Of a DNA stretch of 10,126 nt, positions 1 to 7,340 are shown piece after piece (position 1 is the stretch's first letter; the number at the start of each line of letters is the position of its first letter). Under the pieces are notes generated by a model. The model made no database searches, was not told the DNA's origin, and saw only the letters and a list, made by a program, of their open reading frames with translations. A program made the position numbers and the translations under genes. The stretch comes from Bacillota bacterium (GTDB lineage Bacteria; Bacillota; Clostridia; Lachnospirales; Bianqueaceae): contig JAFVHC010000072.1 of assembly GCA_017474705.1 (NCBI GenBank), positions 1-10,126 on the forward strand, given 5' to 3'.

Positions 1-767
1 CCTTTGACGGTCAGGGCTTTTTTTCTTGCCATCACTTTGCACAGACACCATTCCAACATGGAACAGAGCACTTGCACATGCAAGCCGGAAACTGCGATGA
101 TATGCGCGATCCCGCAGTCCTGGAAGGCTTCGGTCATACCGGCATCCATATCGGACCGGTCTCCAGCCAGGATCGCAAGGATAGCACCTTCCTGTTCTTT
201 GGGCAGCAGGCTTTCTAACGATGACCGCGCGCTTGACAAAAAGCGGTGTCGGAAGACATCGGGCCAGTGCCCTCGTGAAACGATCCTGACCTTTTGCGCT
301 GTCATCTCGTATCGGACGCCTCTTGCCCCATCGTAGACCATCTGATCGAATCCGCCCGGATCAGCCGGCATCTGCGGCACAGTGCCCGTCCCGCTGACTT
401 TGACCCGATCTCCTTCATGGATATCCGGCATATCCGTCCGGACTCGTATCTTAAACCCATCTGCCTGCATCACAAAAGAAAGCCCGCTTTCCGTGCTGCG
501 GACCGTCTGCACGATACCGATCACATCCATCGGCACTTCCTTCTGGTCGCGATATGGCGCAAATGCTGAACGACCTCGAGCGACGCCCAGGATAAAACAA
601 GCAAATGCAAGGTACAGCAGGATCCTTTCTTCCTTTTTCCTGGGCAAAAGGCCGGACAAAAACAGTACCAGCCCGATCGGGATGCTCCATCGGCTGCCAT
701 ACCACATACCTGAGATCTGTCCCAGTATTCCGGTCACACAAAGTGTGATGCCCGGCCGCCTCCGCAT
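1..767 (-). CDS. comEC: ComEC/Rec2 competence DNA-uptake channel protein, N-terminal part (runs off left edge)
   Basis: This is the membrane channel that passes single-stranded DNA into the cytoplasm during natural transformation. I translated the minus strand from the ATG at 765-767; the frame stays open for 255 codons to the window edge. Residues about 5-65 form hydrophobic segments. Residues 80-165 look like the small soluble DUF4131-type region of ComEC and contain the typical DPGGFD motif (136-141). Residues 219-231 read GIAHIIAVSGLHV, the hallmark that opens the Competence membrane domain. The full protein is usually 600-800 residues, so most of it lies outside the window. The start is 4 bases after the comEA stop and has no good Shine-Dalgarno of its own, so translational coupling to comEA is likely. 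A second ATG overlapping the comEA stop (TGATG) leads into a frame that closes after about a dozen codons, so it was rejected. Identification is from motifs and gene order. Confidence 0.93.
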   Translation of the reverse strand, partial: MRRRPGITLCVTGILGQISGMWYGSRWSIPIGLVLFLSGLLPRKKEERILLYLAFACFILGVARGRSAFAPYRDQKEVPMDVIGIVQTVRSTESGLSFVMQADGFKIRVRTDMPDIHEGDRVKVSGTGTVPQMPADPGGFDQMVYDGARGVRYEMTAQKVRIVSRGHWPDVFRHRFLSSARSSLESLLPKEQEGAILAILAGDRSDMDAGMTEAFQDCGIAHIIAVSGLHVQVLCSMLEWCLCKVMARKKALTVK

Positions 768-771
768 GACA

Positions 772-1407
772 TCAAACGCAGATGCTGTCTTTGATCTTTG
801 CAAAGGTTTTTTCTCCAATGCCCTTGACGTTCATGATATCTTCGATGGAAGCGAACGGTCCGTTCTCCGCACGATACTTCAGGATACGCTCCGCGTAAAC
901 GTTTCCTATACCGGAAAGATCCGTCAGTTCTTCTACGCCTGCTGTATTGATATTGACAAGGGTATTCTGCTCGAGCATTTCCTCCTTGACGGAGGTATCA
1001 TCTTCAATTATTTCCCCTTTTTCCGGAACGTAGATCTTCATTCCGTCCGACACTGACTGCGCCAGGTTCAACCGGCTCAGATCCGCCTTTTTCGCCGCGC
1101 CTCCCGCCGCTTCGACCGCATCACCGACCCGGCTTCCTTCCGGCAGATACCAGACCTGATCCGGATGGCGGACCGCACCTGAGACGTGGACCGCACAGGC
1201 AGCCGGTTCCGAAGGCGCTGACTCTTCTGCTTCGACCGCACGCACCGACTCTGAAGTTTCCATGAGTACTTCTTCAGAAGAAGTGTCATTCTTTTTGGAA
1301 AACACCGGGTCCAACAACTGAGGAAACAGATATAAGATGCCTGCAATGGCGATCACCAATATGATCCCTATAACACGCCATGTTTTTCTTGTGATCTGTA
1401 TGATCAT
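772..1407 (-). CDS. comEA: ComEA, competence DNA receptor (SLBB + helix-hairpin-helix)
   Basis: Membrane-anchored receptor that binds double-stranded DNA outside the cell and feeds it to ComEC. The 211-residue protein has a short basic N-terminus and one membrane segment (about 12-30). An acidic, Ser-rich linker follows (40-70), then an SLBB-type domain (about 72-127, AVHVSGAVRHPDQVW onward). The C-terminus is a helix-hairpin-helix region (149-211) with VNINTAGVEEL and two hairpins, LSGIGNVYA (164-172) and VKGIGEKTF (194-202), the usual non-specific DNA-binding signature. Length and domain order match the family. The ATG at 1405-1407 is preceded by GGAGG with 7-base spacing. comEC follows directly, the standard comE order. 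The upstream gap contains the terminator of the previous gene, so transcription must start in the roughly 50 bases before the start, but I see no convincing promoter boxes there. Confidence 0.95.
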   Translation of the reverse strand: MIIQITRKTWRVIGIILVIAIAGILYLFPQLLDPVFSKKNDTSSEEVLMETSESVRAVEAEESAPSEPAACAVHVSGAVRHPDQVWYLPEGSRVGDAVEAAGGAAKKADLSRLNLAQSVSDGMKIYVPEKGEIIEDDTSVKEEMLEQNTLVNINTAGVEELTDLSGIGNVYAERILKYRAENGPFASIEDIMNVKGIGEKTFAKIKDSICV

Positions 1408-1457
1408 ATGCCCACCTCCCTCTATATGTAATAGGCTGTTTTTCAGGAGATGAACAC

Positions 1458-1488
1458 AAAAAATGCCGCTTTATACAAGCGGCATTTT
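1458..1488 (-). terminator. Rho-independent terminator after the sugar isomerase/epimerase-like gene
   Basis: A perfect 12-bp inverted repeat (AAAATGCCGCTT at 1460-1471, AAGCGGCATTTT at 1477-1488) encloses a 5-base loop. In the minus direction the stem ends in a run of six T (complement of 1458-1463). It lies 22 bases beyond the stop of the 1511-2323 gene and upstream of comEA, so it insulates the two units. Confidence 0.88.
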
Positions 1489-1510
1489 ATTCTCATAATG
1501 ATTGATCTGT

Positions 1511-2323
1511 TTACAGGGAGCGGATGTACTCTATGCTCATGCGGGCGGCTTCGATGCTCGGGCGTTCCTTGGACTGATCTTGCTCGACCACGACCCACTC
1601 CGCACCGGACTCGATGGCAGCATGCACGATCGCCGGCATATCCTGTACACCATATCCGACTGGGCGGAATCCGAATTCCTCGGTCTTTTCTTCCGGCTTG
1701 GATTCGATACCGATCAACTCATACATATGGGCGCTGCGGGTACCGACATAGTCTTTCAGATGTACGACCGGGCAGCGTCCCGCATACTTATGGATATAAG
1801 CAACGGGATCCTCTCCGCCGACTCTGACCCAGCAGGTATCCAGTTCCGTCTGCAGATAGTCTGCCGGCACCGTATCATACAGATAGTCCAGGGCGTAAGA
1901 ACCATCCTCCATTTTCGCAAATTCAAAGTCATGATTATGATACAGCAGAACGATATCGTTCTCTTTGCAGACCTTACCGATCTTCCGGATGTTCTCTACT
2001 ACCTCGGGGAACAAGGGCGTTCCGGGGCGATATTCTTCCGTCAGATAAGGCACAGCGATATACTTGCAGCCGATCCGTTTATACTTTTGGACCGTGCCCT
2101 CCATATCACTGATCAATTCTACATAAGGTACATGTGCAGAAATAGCCGGGATCCCGACCTCATCCAGGATCTGACGGACTTCTTCCGCCGTATGTCCGTA
2201 CAGACCGGCCAGTTCGACTCCATCATAACCCATATCTTTCAACTGCTGCAGCGTGCCTTTCAGGTCGTTCTGCGCAAGATCGCGCACGGAATAGACCTGG
2301 ATACCTACAGGGATCTTGTTCAT
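1511..2323 (-). CDS. Sugar phosphate isomerase/epimerase-like TIM-barrel protein (AP endonuclease 2-like fold)
   Basis: A 270-residue cytoplasmic protein of the xylose isomerase-like TIM-barrel superfamily (COG1082 type), the group that includes IolE, IolI and YcjR. Visible landmarks are GIQVYSVRD (7-15), strand-end E37, AH at 63-64, YHNHDFEF (128-135), ELDTCW (160-165), HLKDY (188-192) and VVVEQD (244-249). E134, D162, H188 and E247 are the likely divalent-metal ligands by analogy with the family (inference). Members isomerise, epimerise or dehydrate sugars and inositols; the exact substrate cannot be read from the sequence. The ATG at 2321-2323 has an AGGAGGT Shine-Dalgarno about 6 bases upstream. 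It is transcribed alone from a promoter facing away from the DUF1593 gene and ends at a clear terminator. That divergent partner, a putative glycoside- or nucleoside-processing protein, suggests a shared carbohydrate pathway. Confidence 0.9.
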   Translation of the reverse strand: MNKIPVGIQVYSVRDLAQNDLKGTLQQLKDMGYDGVELAGLYGHTAEEVRQILDEVGIPAISAHVPYVELISDMEGTVQKYKRIGCKYIAVPYLTEEYRPGTPLFPEVVENIRKIGKVCKENDIVLLYHNHDFEFAKMEDGSYALDYLYDTVPADYLQTELDTCWVRVGGEDPVAYIHKYAGRCPVVHLKDYVGTRSAHMYELIGIESKPEEKTEEFGFRPVGYGVQDMPAIVHAAIESGAEWVVVEQDQSKERPSIEAARMSIEYIRSL

Positions 2324-2349
2324 ATGTTACCTCCTGATCGTTTTTTTCA

Positions 2350-2378
2350 ATTGTACCATCCGGAAGAATAAAAATCTA
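2350..2378 (-). promoter_or_regulatory. Putative sigma-70-type promoter for the isomerase/epimerase-like gene
   Basis: On the minus strand the -10 box is TACAAT (plus positions 2350-2355), preceded by TGG, an extended -10. A weak -35 TAGATT lies 17 bases upstream (2373-2378). The predicted transcript start is about 20 bases before the ATG and leaves room for the AGGAGGT site at 2330-2336. The match is by eye only. Confidence 0.5.
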
Positions 2379-2383
2379 CTATA

Positions 2384-2412
2384 TTTCATTTATCCCGCGC
2401 ATATGTTATACT
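2384..2412 (+). promoter_or_regulatory. Putative extended -10 promoter for the DUF1593 gene
   Basis: The -10 box TATACT (2407-2412) is preceded by TGT (2404-2406), an extended -10. The -35 region (TTTCAT at 2384-2389, 17-base spacing) is poor, as is common with extended -10 promoters. Its -35 lies only about 5 bases from the -35 of the divergent promoter, so one regulator could control both. I see no clear operator dyad. Confidence 0.5.
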
Positions 2413-2437
2413 TTATCCATCACACGCTGAAAGGACC

Positions 2438-3910
2438 ATGATCAAAATGGAAAAACTCCGTACCATCATTACGCAAGACGCGGAAGTCGATGATCAGAAT
2501 TCGCTCCGCCATTTCTTGTTTTATACCAATGAAGTCGAACTGCAGGGCATCGTCCAGACGTCCTCGAAGTTCCATTGGGTCGGTGTTCCCGGTGCCGTAA
2601 AACCGAAACGTTCTGAAAATCCTTATGCCTTCGGCGGTGACGCAGACCAGAACGGTCCTTTCGATCAGCCATATCGCTGGCCGGGAACGGACTGGATGTT
2701 CCGCGTCATCGATGATTATGAAAAGGACTATCCTAATCTCTGCATCCATGCGGAAGGCTATCCCACACCCGATTACCTGCGCTCGATCACGAAGATCGGC
2801 AACATTGGCTATGAGGGAGAAATGGAACAGCCCACGGAAGGCTCCGAACTGATCCGCAAACATATCCTCGATGATGACCCCCGTCCGCTGTATCTGCAGG
2901 TCTGGGGCGGAACCAACACCATTGCCCGCGCTCTGCTGGACATTCAGACCACGTATGAAAATACGCCGGAATGGCCGGCTTTGTATGAAAAGATCAGCCG
3001 CAAGGTCATCATGACGGCCTGCGGAGAGCAGGACCCGACATATCGCTCTTATATCGCAGAAAACTGGCCAAAGATCCAATTCGTCAAAACGCTGCAGATG
3101 GGTTCCTATGCCTACGGATGGATGGGCATGCCGGAAGGTGAAAGCAAAGATACGCTGCGTGCGCCTTTCATGAAGTCCGGGATCGTCAACGGCAAGAGTG
3201 CTCTGGCGAAGGATTACTGTGTCTGGATGGATGGTCATTATTACGAGGGTGAATCCGATGACTGCCAGTTTGGCACCAACCCCAGGATCCAGGATGATTG
3301 GTTCCTGGCAAAGATCGGGATCCCCAAAGCCGACCCCTTCGATTTCCTTTCCGAGGGCGACTCTCCTACCTTCTTCCTTCTCTTCAACTGGGGCTTCCGT
3401 ACTTTGGAAGATTTCGGCTATGGCGGGATCGCCGGCCGCTACGCGCGTGTCAGTGATCAATACAACTCCAAGGGCGAACCCGTCAATGTGTGGGACGTCG
3501 TATATGACGCTTATACAGACCGCAATGGAATCACCAAACCGACTGAATCCATGTGGCCGTACGTTTGTGACATCCAGCGCGACTTCGCCGCCCGCGTTGG
3601 TTGGTGCGCGGCCTCCTCGTACGATGAAGGAGAACATGCTCCGGCTTTGACCGTTCCCAGCGGCCTTGACGTTACTGCTCCTGCAGGTTCTCACGTCCAG
3701 ATCACTGCGCTTTCTGATGCGCAAGTCACAGCGCGCATCTACGAAGAAGCCAGCAGCCTCTCCGCTAAAGATGCGGTGTTGGATGGATTCGATCTGTACG
3801 TACCGGAAACCGCCAAACAAGGCGATATGATCCATGTGATCATCAAGGCGCAGGCAGATGGTCATTTTAAACTGACCCATTACGCGCAGGTCATCGTTAC
3901 CGTTTGCTGA
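2438..3910 (+). CDS. DUF1593 / Sde182-type nucleoside-hydrolase-like protein
   Basis: A 490-residue protein of the family named after the Saccharophagus cellulose-binding protein Sde182. Residues about 7-330 resemble the nucleoside hydrolase-like domain: RTIITQDAEVDDQNS at 8-22 supplies an Asp/Glu cluster like the metal site of nucleoside hydrolases, followed by LQGIVQTSSKFHW (35-47), LQVWGGTNT (153-161) and EGDSPTFFLLFNWGF (306-320). Residues about 405-490 form the beta-rich C-terminal domain, with VPETAKQGDMIHVIIKAQ (455-472) and LTHYAQVIVTV (479-489). No signal peptide is present, so it should act in the cytoplasm; several family members I know of are exported. Substrate and reaction are not established; hydrolysis of an N- or O-glycosidic bond is an inference from the fold. 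ATG at 2438 lies only 2 bases after AAAGGA; the in-frame ATG at 2447 has 11-base spacing, so the true start may be either. Confidence 0.88.
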   Translation: MIKMEKLRTIITQDAEVDDQNSLRHFLFYTNEVELQGIVQTSSKFHWVGVPGAVKPKRSENPYAFGGDADQNGPFDQPYRWPGTDWMFRVIDDYEKDYPNLCIHAEGYPTPDYLRSITKIGNIGYEGEMEQPTEGSELIRKHILDDDPRPLYLQVWGGTNTIARALLDIQTTYENTPEWPALYEKISRKVIMTACGEQDPTYRSYIAENWPKIQFVKTLQMGSYAYGWMGMPEGESKDTLRAPFMKSGIVNGKSALAKDYCVWMDGHYYEGESDDCQFGTNPRIQDDWFLAKIGIPKADPFDFLSEGDSPTFFLLFNWGFRTLEDFGYGGIAGRYARVSDQYNSKGEPVNVWDVVYDAYTDRNGITKPTESMWPYVCDIQRDFAARVGWCAASSYDEGEHAPALTVPSGLDVTAPAGSHVQITALSDAQVTARIYEEASSLSAKDAVLDGFDLYVPETAKQGDMIHVIIKAQADGHFKLTHYAQVIVTVC

Positions 3911-3914
3911 TATC

Positions 3915-3947
3915 AAAAGACCCGCTCCATAGAGCGGGTCTTTTTTT
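3915..3947 (+). terminator. Rho-independent terminator between convergent genes
   Basis: A 13-bp perfect stem (AAAAGACCCGCTC 3915-3927, GAGCGGGTCTTTT 3932-3944) with a CATA loop runs into seven T (3941-3947) 4 bases after the DUF1593 stop. In the other direction the stem ends in only four T, but it sits just beyond the lipoprotein stop at 3954, so it probably serves both convergent genes. Confidence 0.92.
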
Positions 3948-3953
3948 GTTGGT

Positions 3954-5711
3954 TTATGCAGCGACTGCTGCGTCTACACGTTCTTTCAGGATCGTGAAGG
4001 AAGTCGGCCCTTCATCCAGAATGATCCTGTTGAAATCCACATCATTGTACTTGTCGCCCATCTTTTCCATCGCATAATCACGCAGTTCCCAGAATTCGCA
4101 GGCGGCAGCACTGTAGCTTAAGTATACGGCCGGTGTGGAGACCAGCTGGTTGTACAATTCCTTAATATCTGACTCTTCCATACCGTATCCATCAAAGAAA
4201 TCACCCAGTTGTTTCAGGTCCCAACCCTCATAGTTGACACCGATGTCCGCAAGGGCGCTCATTTCATACCCGATCGCCTCGTTCAAGGCAAGGATGCGGC
4301 ACAGGTTCTCATCTTTGATATCGCTCAGCTTGACAGCCTCGTATGAAATATACACAGCCCAGCCCTCGGTATAACCGCTGAAATCCAGGATATGACGGAA
4401 CGGAGCCGGATCCGTATTATAATAATATGTATTCTGATACATATGTCCCGGATAACCTTCATGCGCCACGGTGATGAAGAAATCCATGTGTTCATATTCC
4501 GGATTCTGATTGATATAGATCGTGCTTTCGATGTTATCGATCTGCGGGATGAAGCAGAACGCCGGATTGGAACTCTCTTCCAGAGATTTCGGAACGTAAC
4601 GGACGTTATACTTCGCATCGCCGATATCCGGCACAAGAACGTTACCCATGCGGGACGCGATCAGTTCCAGAATATCGACCGGGTCCGACGCGCCGTAGTC
4701 CGGGCTTTCCATCTTATCAAGGATGGTCGGATCCTCGGCAAGCATCGCGTAGAGCTCGTTGTACTGTGCGGAGATATTGTCATTCAGCAGTTTTTTGATT
4801 TCTTCCACACTGCGGTCGGAACTGGATGCCTCCTTGGCCAGGTATTCAAAATACTCTTTACCGTATTCCATATCCGCCAGACAGCCGGTACCCTTGCTCA
4901 CGCCCTTGATGCTTTCCATATTGGAAATGAACGTCTGATACGCCGGGAACACCTGCTCTTCGACCTTTTTACGATTGGTCGCCTTGTATTCTTCCGCTTT
5001 GGCGCTTTCTACACCTAGCGCTTCGATACGTTCATCAAATGAGGTGATCAGGACATTCTCATCTAAAGAATCCCCCAGGAAATCCGTACACTCTTTGATG
5101 ACCTGATCGATCAGCTCATCATTCATGCCATAATTCAGTTCGGCACGCTTTTTCTCGTACTGGAACAACTCATCCAGATAGCGGCCGGTATCATCCAGCA
5201 GCTCCAGATAGTTCTCCACGTCCTTTTCTTCGACGAAAGCATAGTTGGCCAGATTGATCGGCAGATTGGACTGCACACCATACATAGGCGCAGCGTACTC
5301 TTCATAGAACAAGAATTTCTTGTCCTCCGCCATCGCTTCCGTTTCCAGATACCAGATGAAGGTCTCTTTATCCTTGATCTGCTGCTCGGTCAGCTTGCTG
5401 TCGTCGTACTTCCGGGCTTCTTCTAACAGATTGGTGGCATAGTAGAGTTCATCATCCTCGTACTCACCATCATACAGTGTCCCGAAGGATTCATCGAAAT
5501 CCTCGATCCCGAAATTTTCCGGATGCTCCACATAGTAATGGAGCGACAGGGAATCTCCGAAAAATGCATCGGCAAAATAGTCCTCGACGAATTCATCCCA
5601 GCCGATATCATCTTTTTTGCTGCTGAAAGGGTTATATCCCTTACAGGATGTCAGCACCAGGACCAGCAGCAGGACCAGCGCCAGAAGTCTTGATCTTTTC
5701 ATTCTTTTCAT
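3954..5711 (-). CDS. DUF885-family metallopeptidase-like lipoprotein
   Basis: A 585-residue surface lipoprotein. The N-terminus has basic residues, a Leu/Val-rich core (9-20) and a lipobox LTSC with Cys23 as the lipidation site. The mature part is acidic. The HEGYPGH motif (417-423) matches the HExxPGH signature of DUF885 proteins, with H417, E418 and H423 likely binding zinc; YTEGWAVYIS (447-456) supplies the conserved downstream Glu (E449). The family is thought to be peptidase-like; the substrate is unknown, and peptide scavenging or envelope work would fit (inference). The start ATG overlaps the prfC C-terminal frame's stop (ATGA), and a GGGGGAG Shine-Dalgarno sits about 4 bases before it inside prfC. 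Translation is therefore probably coupled to the release-factor frame, an odd partner functionally. An alternative in-frame ATG is codon 4. Confidence 0.9.
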   Translation of the reverse strand: MKRMKRSRLLALVLLLVLVLTSCKGYNPFSSKKDDIGWDEFVEDYFADAFFGDSLSLHYYVEHPENFGIEDFDESFGTLYDGEYEDDELYYATNLLEEARKYDDSKLTEQQIKDKETFIWYLETEAMAEDKKFLFYEEYAAPMYGVQSNLPINLANYAFVEEKDVENYLELLDDTGRYLDELFQYEKKRAELNYGMNDELIDQVIKECTDFLGDSLDENVLITSFDERIEALGVESAKAEEYKATNRKKVEEQVFPAYQTFISNMESIKGVSKGTGCLADMEYGKEYFEYLAKEASSSDRSVEEIKKLLNDNISAQYNELYAMLAEDPTILDKMESPDYGASDPVDILELIASRMGNVLVPDIGDAKYNVRYVPKSLEESSNPAFCFIPQIDNIESTIYINQNPEYEHMDFFITVAHEGYPGHMYQNTYYYNTDPAPFRHILDFSGYTEGWAVYISYEAVKLSDIKDENLCRILALNEAIGYEMSALADIGVNYEGWDLKQLGDFFDGYGMEESDIKELYNQLVSTPAVYLSYSAAACEFWELRDYAMEKMGDKYNDVDFNRIILDEGPTSFTILKERVDAAVAA

Positions 5712-6718
5712 AATTCTCCCCCAAATTCAGAAAGACGCAGTTCTTTATTATGACTCAGCGCCCAGGTGATGTTCCACTCATTCGTGAACAGAAGCAGGCT
5801 GGCGCCTTTGAGATCCTCAACGATACGCGTATCGGATGTTAGCGTAAGTGCCGAAAGATCGATCTCCTCGTTCTCGACCCAGCGGATCAACTGATACGAC
5901 AGCGGTTCCATATGGATCTCAACGTTGTATTCGTTTTTCAGGCGGTATTCCAGCACTTCAAACTGCAGCACACCGACAGCGCCGACGATGACTTCCTCCA
6001 TGCCACGTCCCGGCTCCTGGAAGATCTGGATGGCGCCTTCCTGTGCGATCTGCGAAATGCCCTTGATGAACTGTTTGCGTTTGAGTGTATCCACCTGTCG
6101 CACACGGCAGAAATGTTCCGGAGCGAACGTCGGAATGCCTTCGAAGCGGAAGTCCTCGCCCGGCATGCAGATGGTATCGCCGATAGAGAAAATGCCCGGA
6201 TCGAATACGCTGATGATATCACCTGCGTATGCTTCATCCACGATGGAACGATCCTGCGCCATCAGCTGCTGCGGCTGTGAAAGCTTGATCTTTTTACCGC
6301 CCTGCACATGATAGACTTCCATGCCCTTCTCGAATTTGCCCGAGCAGATCCGGAAGAAAGCAGCACGGTCACGGTGCGCTTTGTTCATATTCGCCTGGAT
6401 CTTGAAAACAAAAGCCGAGAAACCAGTCTGCACTGGATCGATATGCACATCGCCCGCTCTGCGTGCCAAAGGCGGTGTCGTCATACGCAGAAACTCCTTG
6501 AGGAAGGGTTCCACACCGAAATTCGTCAATGCACTGGCAAAGAAGACCGGCGACAGTTCACCGGCACGGACCAGGTCCAGATCGAATTCATGACTGGCAC
6601 CATCCAGCAGCTCGATCTCCTCCATGAGCAGCGCATGCGCCTCAGCCCCGATCAGATCATCGACGGAAGGATCCCCCATCCGGACGACCTGTTTCTCTAC
6701 TGTGTAGGCACCGCTCAA
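5708..6718 (-). CDS. prfC: Peptide chain release factor 3, C-terminal part (frame-split prfC)
   Basis: This frame carries the rest of RF3, the GTPase that recycles RF1/RF2 from ribosomes after termination. Residues 36-68 (EIELLDGASHEFDLDL then SPVFFASALTNFG) continue the GTPase domain and include the G5-type SAL motif (62-64). Domains II and III follow, with FRICSGKFEKGMEVYH (122-137) and GAVGVLQFEVLEYRL (246-260), both typical of RF3. It opens with TTG at 6716-6718, which overlaps the TGA of the N-terminal frame (TTGA); GAGGA lies 7 bases upstream, so re-initiation is physically possible. The two parts add up to 533 residues, about the normal RF3 length. A single-base indel in a once continuous gene is the simplest reading. 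Because the split falls between G4 and G5, neither half should be a working GTPase alone. Confidence 0.88.
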   Translation of the reverse strand: MSGAYTVEKQVVRMGDPSVDDLIGAEAHALLMEEIELLDGASHEFDLDLVRAGELSPVFFASALTNFGVEPFLKEFLRMTTPPLARRAGDVHIDPVQTGFSAFVFKIQANMNKAHRDRAAFFRICSGKFEKGMEVYHVQGGKKIKLSQPQQLMAQDRSIVDEAYAGDIISVFDPGIFSIGDTICMPGEDFRFEGIPTFAPEHFCRVRQVDTLKRKQFIKGISQIAQEGAIQIFQEPGRGMEEVIVGAVGVLQFEVLEYRLKNEYNVEIHMEPLSYQLIRWVENEEIDLSALTLTSDTRIVEDLKGASLLLFTNEWNITWALSHNKELRLSEFGGEL

Positions 6719-7308
6719 AGAACCGTCCTCATTCCTTTGAAGAACAGGATCTCCTGCGCTGCACGGTCATACACGCCTTTGAAGCGCTTACCGGAACCGA
6801 TCGGCCAGTTGATCGGGCAGGTCTCGATCCCCAGTTCGGTCTCGATGTCCGCCAACAGATCGAAAGAATCCTTCGCCTCGCGGTCCATCTTGTTGATAAA
6901 AGTGAATACCGGGATATGGCGCAGACGGCAGACTTTGAACAGTTTCCGCGTCTGTGCCTCGACGCCCTTCGAGGCGTCGATGACCATGACGGCGGAGTCA
7001 GCCGCCATCAGTGTACGGTACGTATCCTCTGAGAAATCCTGATGTCCCGGTGTATCCAGGATATTGATGCAATATCCATCATATTCAAACTGCATAACAG
7101 AAGATGTGACCGAGATACCACGTTGTTTCTCGATCTCCATCCAGTCGGAGACAGCGTGCCTGGCCGCTTTTTTTCCTTTGACAGCACCGGCCTGCTGTAT
7201 GGCTCCTCCATAGAGCAGCAGTTTTTCAGTCAATGTCGTTTTACCGGCGTCCGGATGCGAAATGATCGCAAAAGTGCGCCGTTTTTCTATTTCTTGTGCT
7301 AAAGACAA
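6715..7308 (-). CDS. prfC: Peptide chain release factor 3, N-terminal GTPase part (frame-split prfC)
   Basis: The first 197 residues of RF3. All early GTPase motifs are intact: G1 SHPDAGKTT (17-25), G2 GISVTSS (64-70), G3 DTPGHQDFSEDT (85-96) and G4 NKMD (139-142), followed by GSGKRFKGVYDR (171-182). The frame then goes off course (GMRTVL) and stops at TGA 6715-6717, in a region that is variable among RF3 proteins. The start is TTG at 7306-7308, supported by AGGAGGA 8 bases upstream and by the usual N-terminal sequence SLAQEIEKRRTFAIISHPDAG. It has its own promoter (7341-7369) and heads a unit with the C-terminal frame and the DUF885 lipoprotein. Whether a functional protein is made depends on whether the frame break is real; a sequencing error is possible. 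Confidence 0.9.
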   Translation of the reverse strand: MSLAQEIEKRRTFAIISHPDAGKTTLTEKLLLYGGAIQQAGAVKGKKAARHAVSDWMEIEKQRGISVTSSVMQFEYDGYCINILDTPGHQDFSEDTYRTLMAADSAVMVIDASKGVEAQTRKLFKVCRLRHIPVFTFINKMDREAKDSFDLLADIETELGIETCPINWPIGSGKRFKGVYDRAAQEILFFKGMRTVL

Positions 7309-7340
7309 GTGAAAAGTCCTCCTGATTCATGATCTGCAAG

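Noticed and set aside
451..741. A 96-codon minus-strand frame within comEC
   Set aside because: It is in a different frame from the translation carrying the DPGGFD and VSGLHV ComEC motifs, so it is an out-of-frame shadow.
770..772. ATG overlapping the comEA stop (TGATG) as comEC start
   Set aside because: That frame hits a stop after about a dozen codons; the ATG at 765-767 opens the long ComEC frame.
382..1056. Plus-strand open frame of 224 codons over comEC and comEA
   Set aside because: It spans two genes on the opposite strand that have diagnostic motifs, and its product is not recognisable.
1502..2371. A 289-codon plus-strand frame opposite the isomerase/epimerase-like gene
   Set aside because: It is a shadow of the real minus-strand gene: low-complexity Ile/Asp/Arg-rich translation without motifs, and it runs through the real gene's Shine-Dalgarno and promoter.
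2420..3916. A 498-codon open frame on the minus strand covering the whole DUF1593 gene
   Set aside because: It is antisense to a gene with clear family motifs, its translation resembles no protein family, and no Shine-Dalgarno precedes it. Codon bias of the real gene keeps the opposite frame open.
4392..5018. A 208-codon plus-strand frame within the DUF885 gene
   Set aside because: It is antisense to the HEGYPGH-containing frame, rich in Ile/Arg/Phe with no recognisable motif or ribosome binding site.
6715..6720. CTT TGA at the end of the prfC N-terminal frame, like the programmed frameshift site of prfB (RF2)
   Set aside because: The RF2 site gives a +1 shift. Here +1 after CTT leads to a short frame without RF3 similarity, while the real continuation is in the -1 frame. 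No X XXY YYZ slippery heptamer was seen in register either, so programmed frameshifting has no sequence support.
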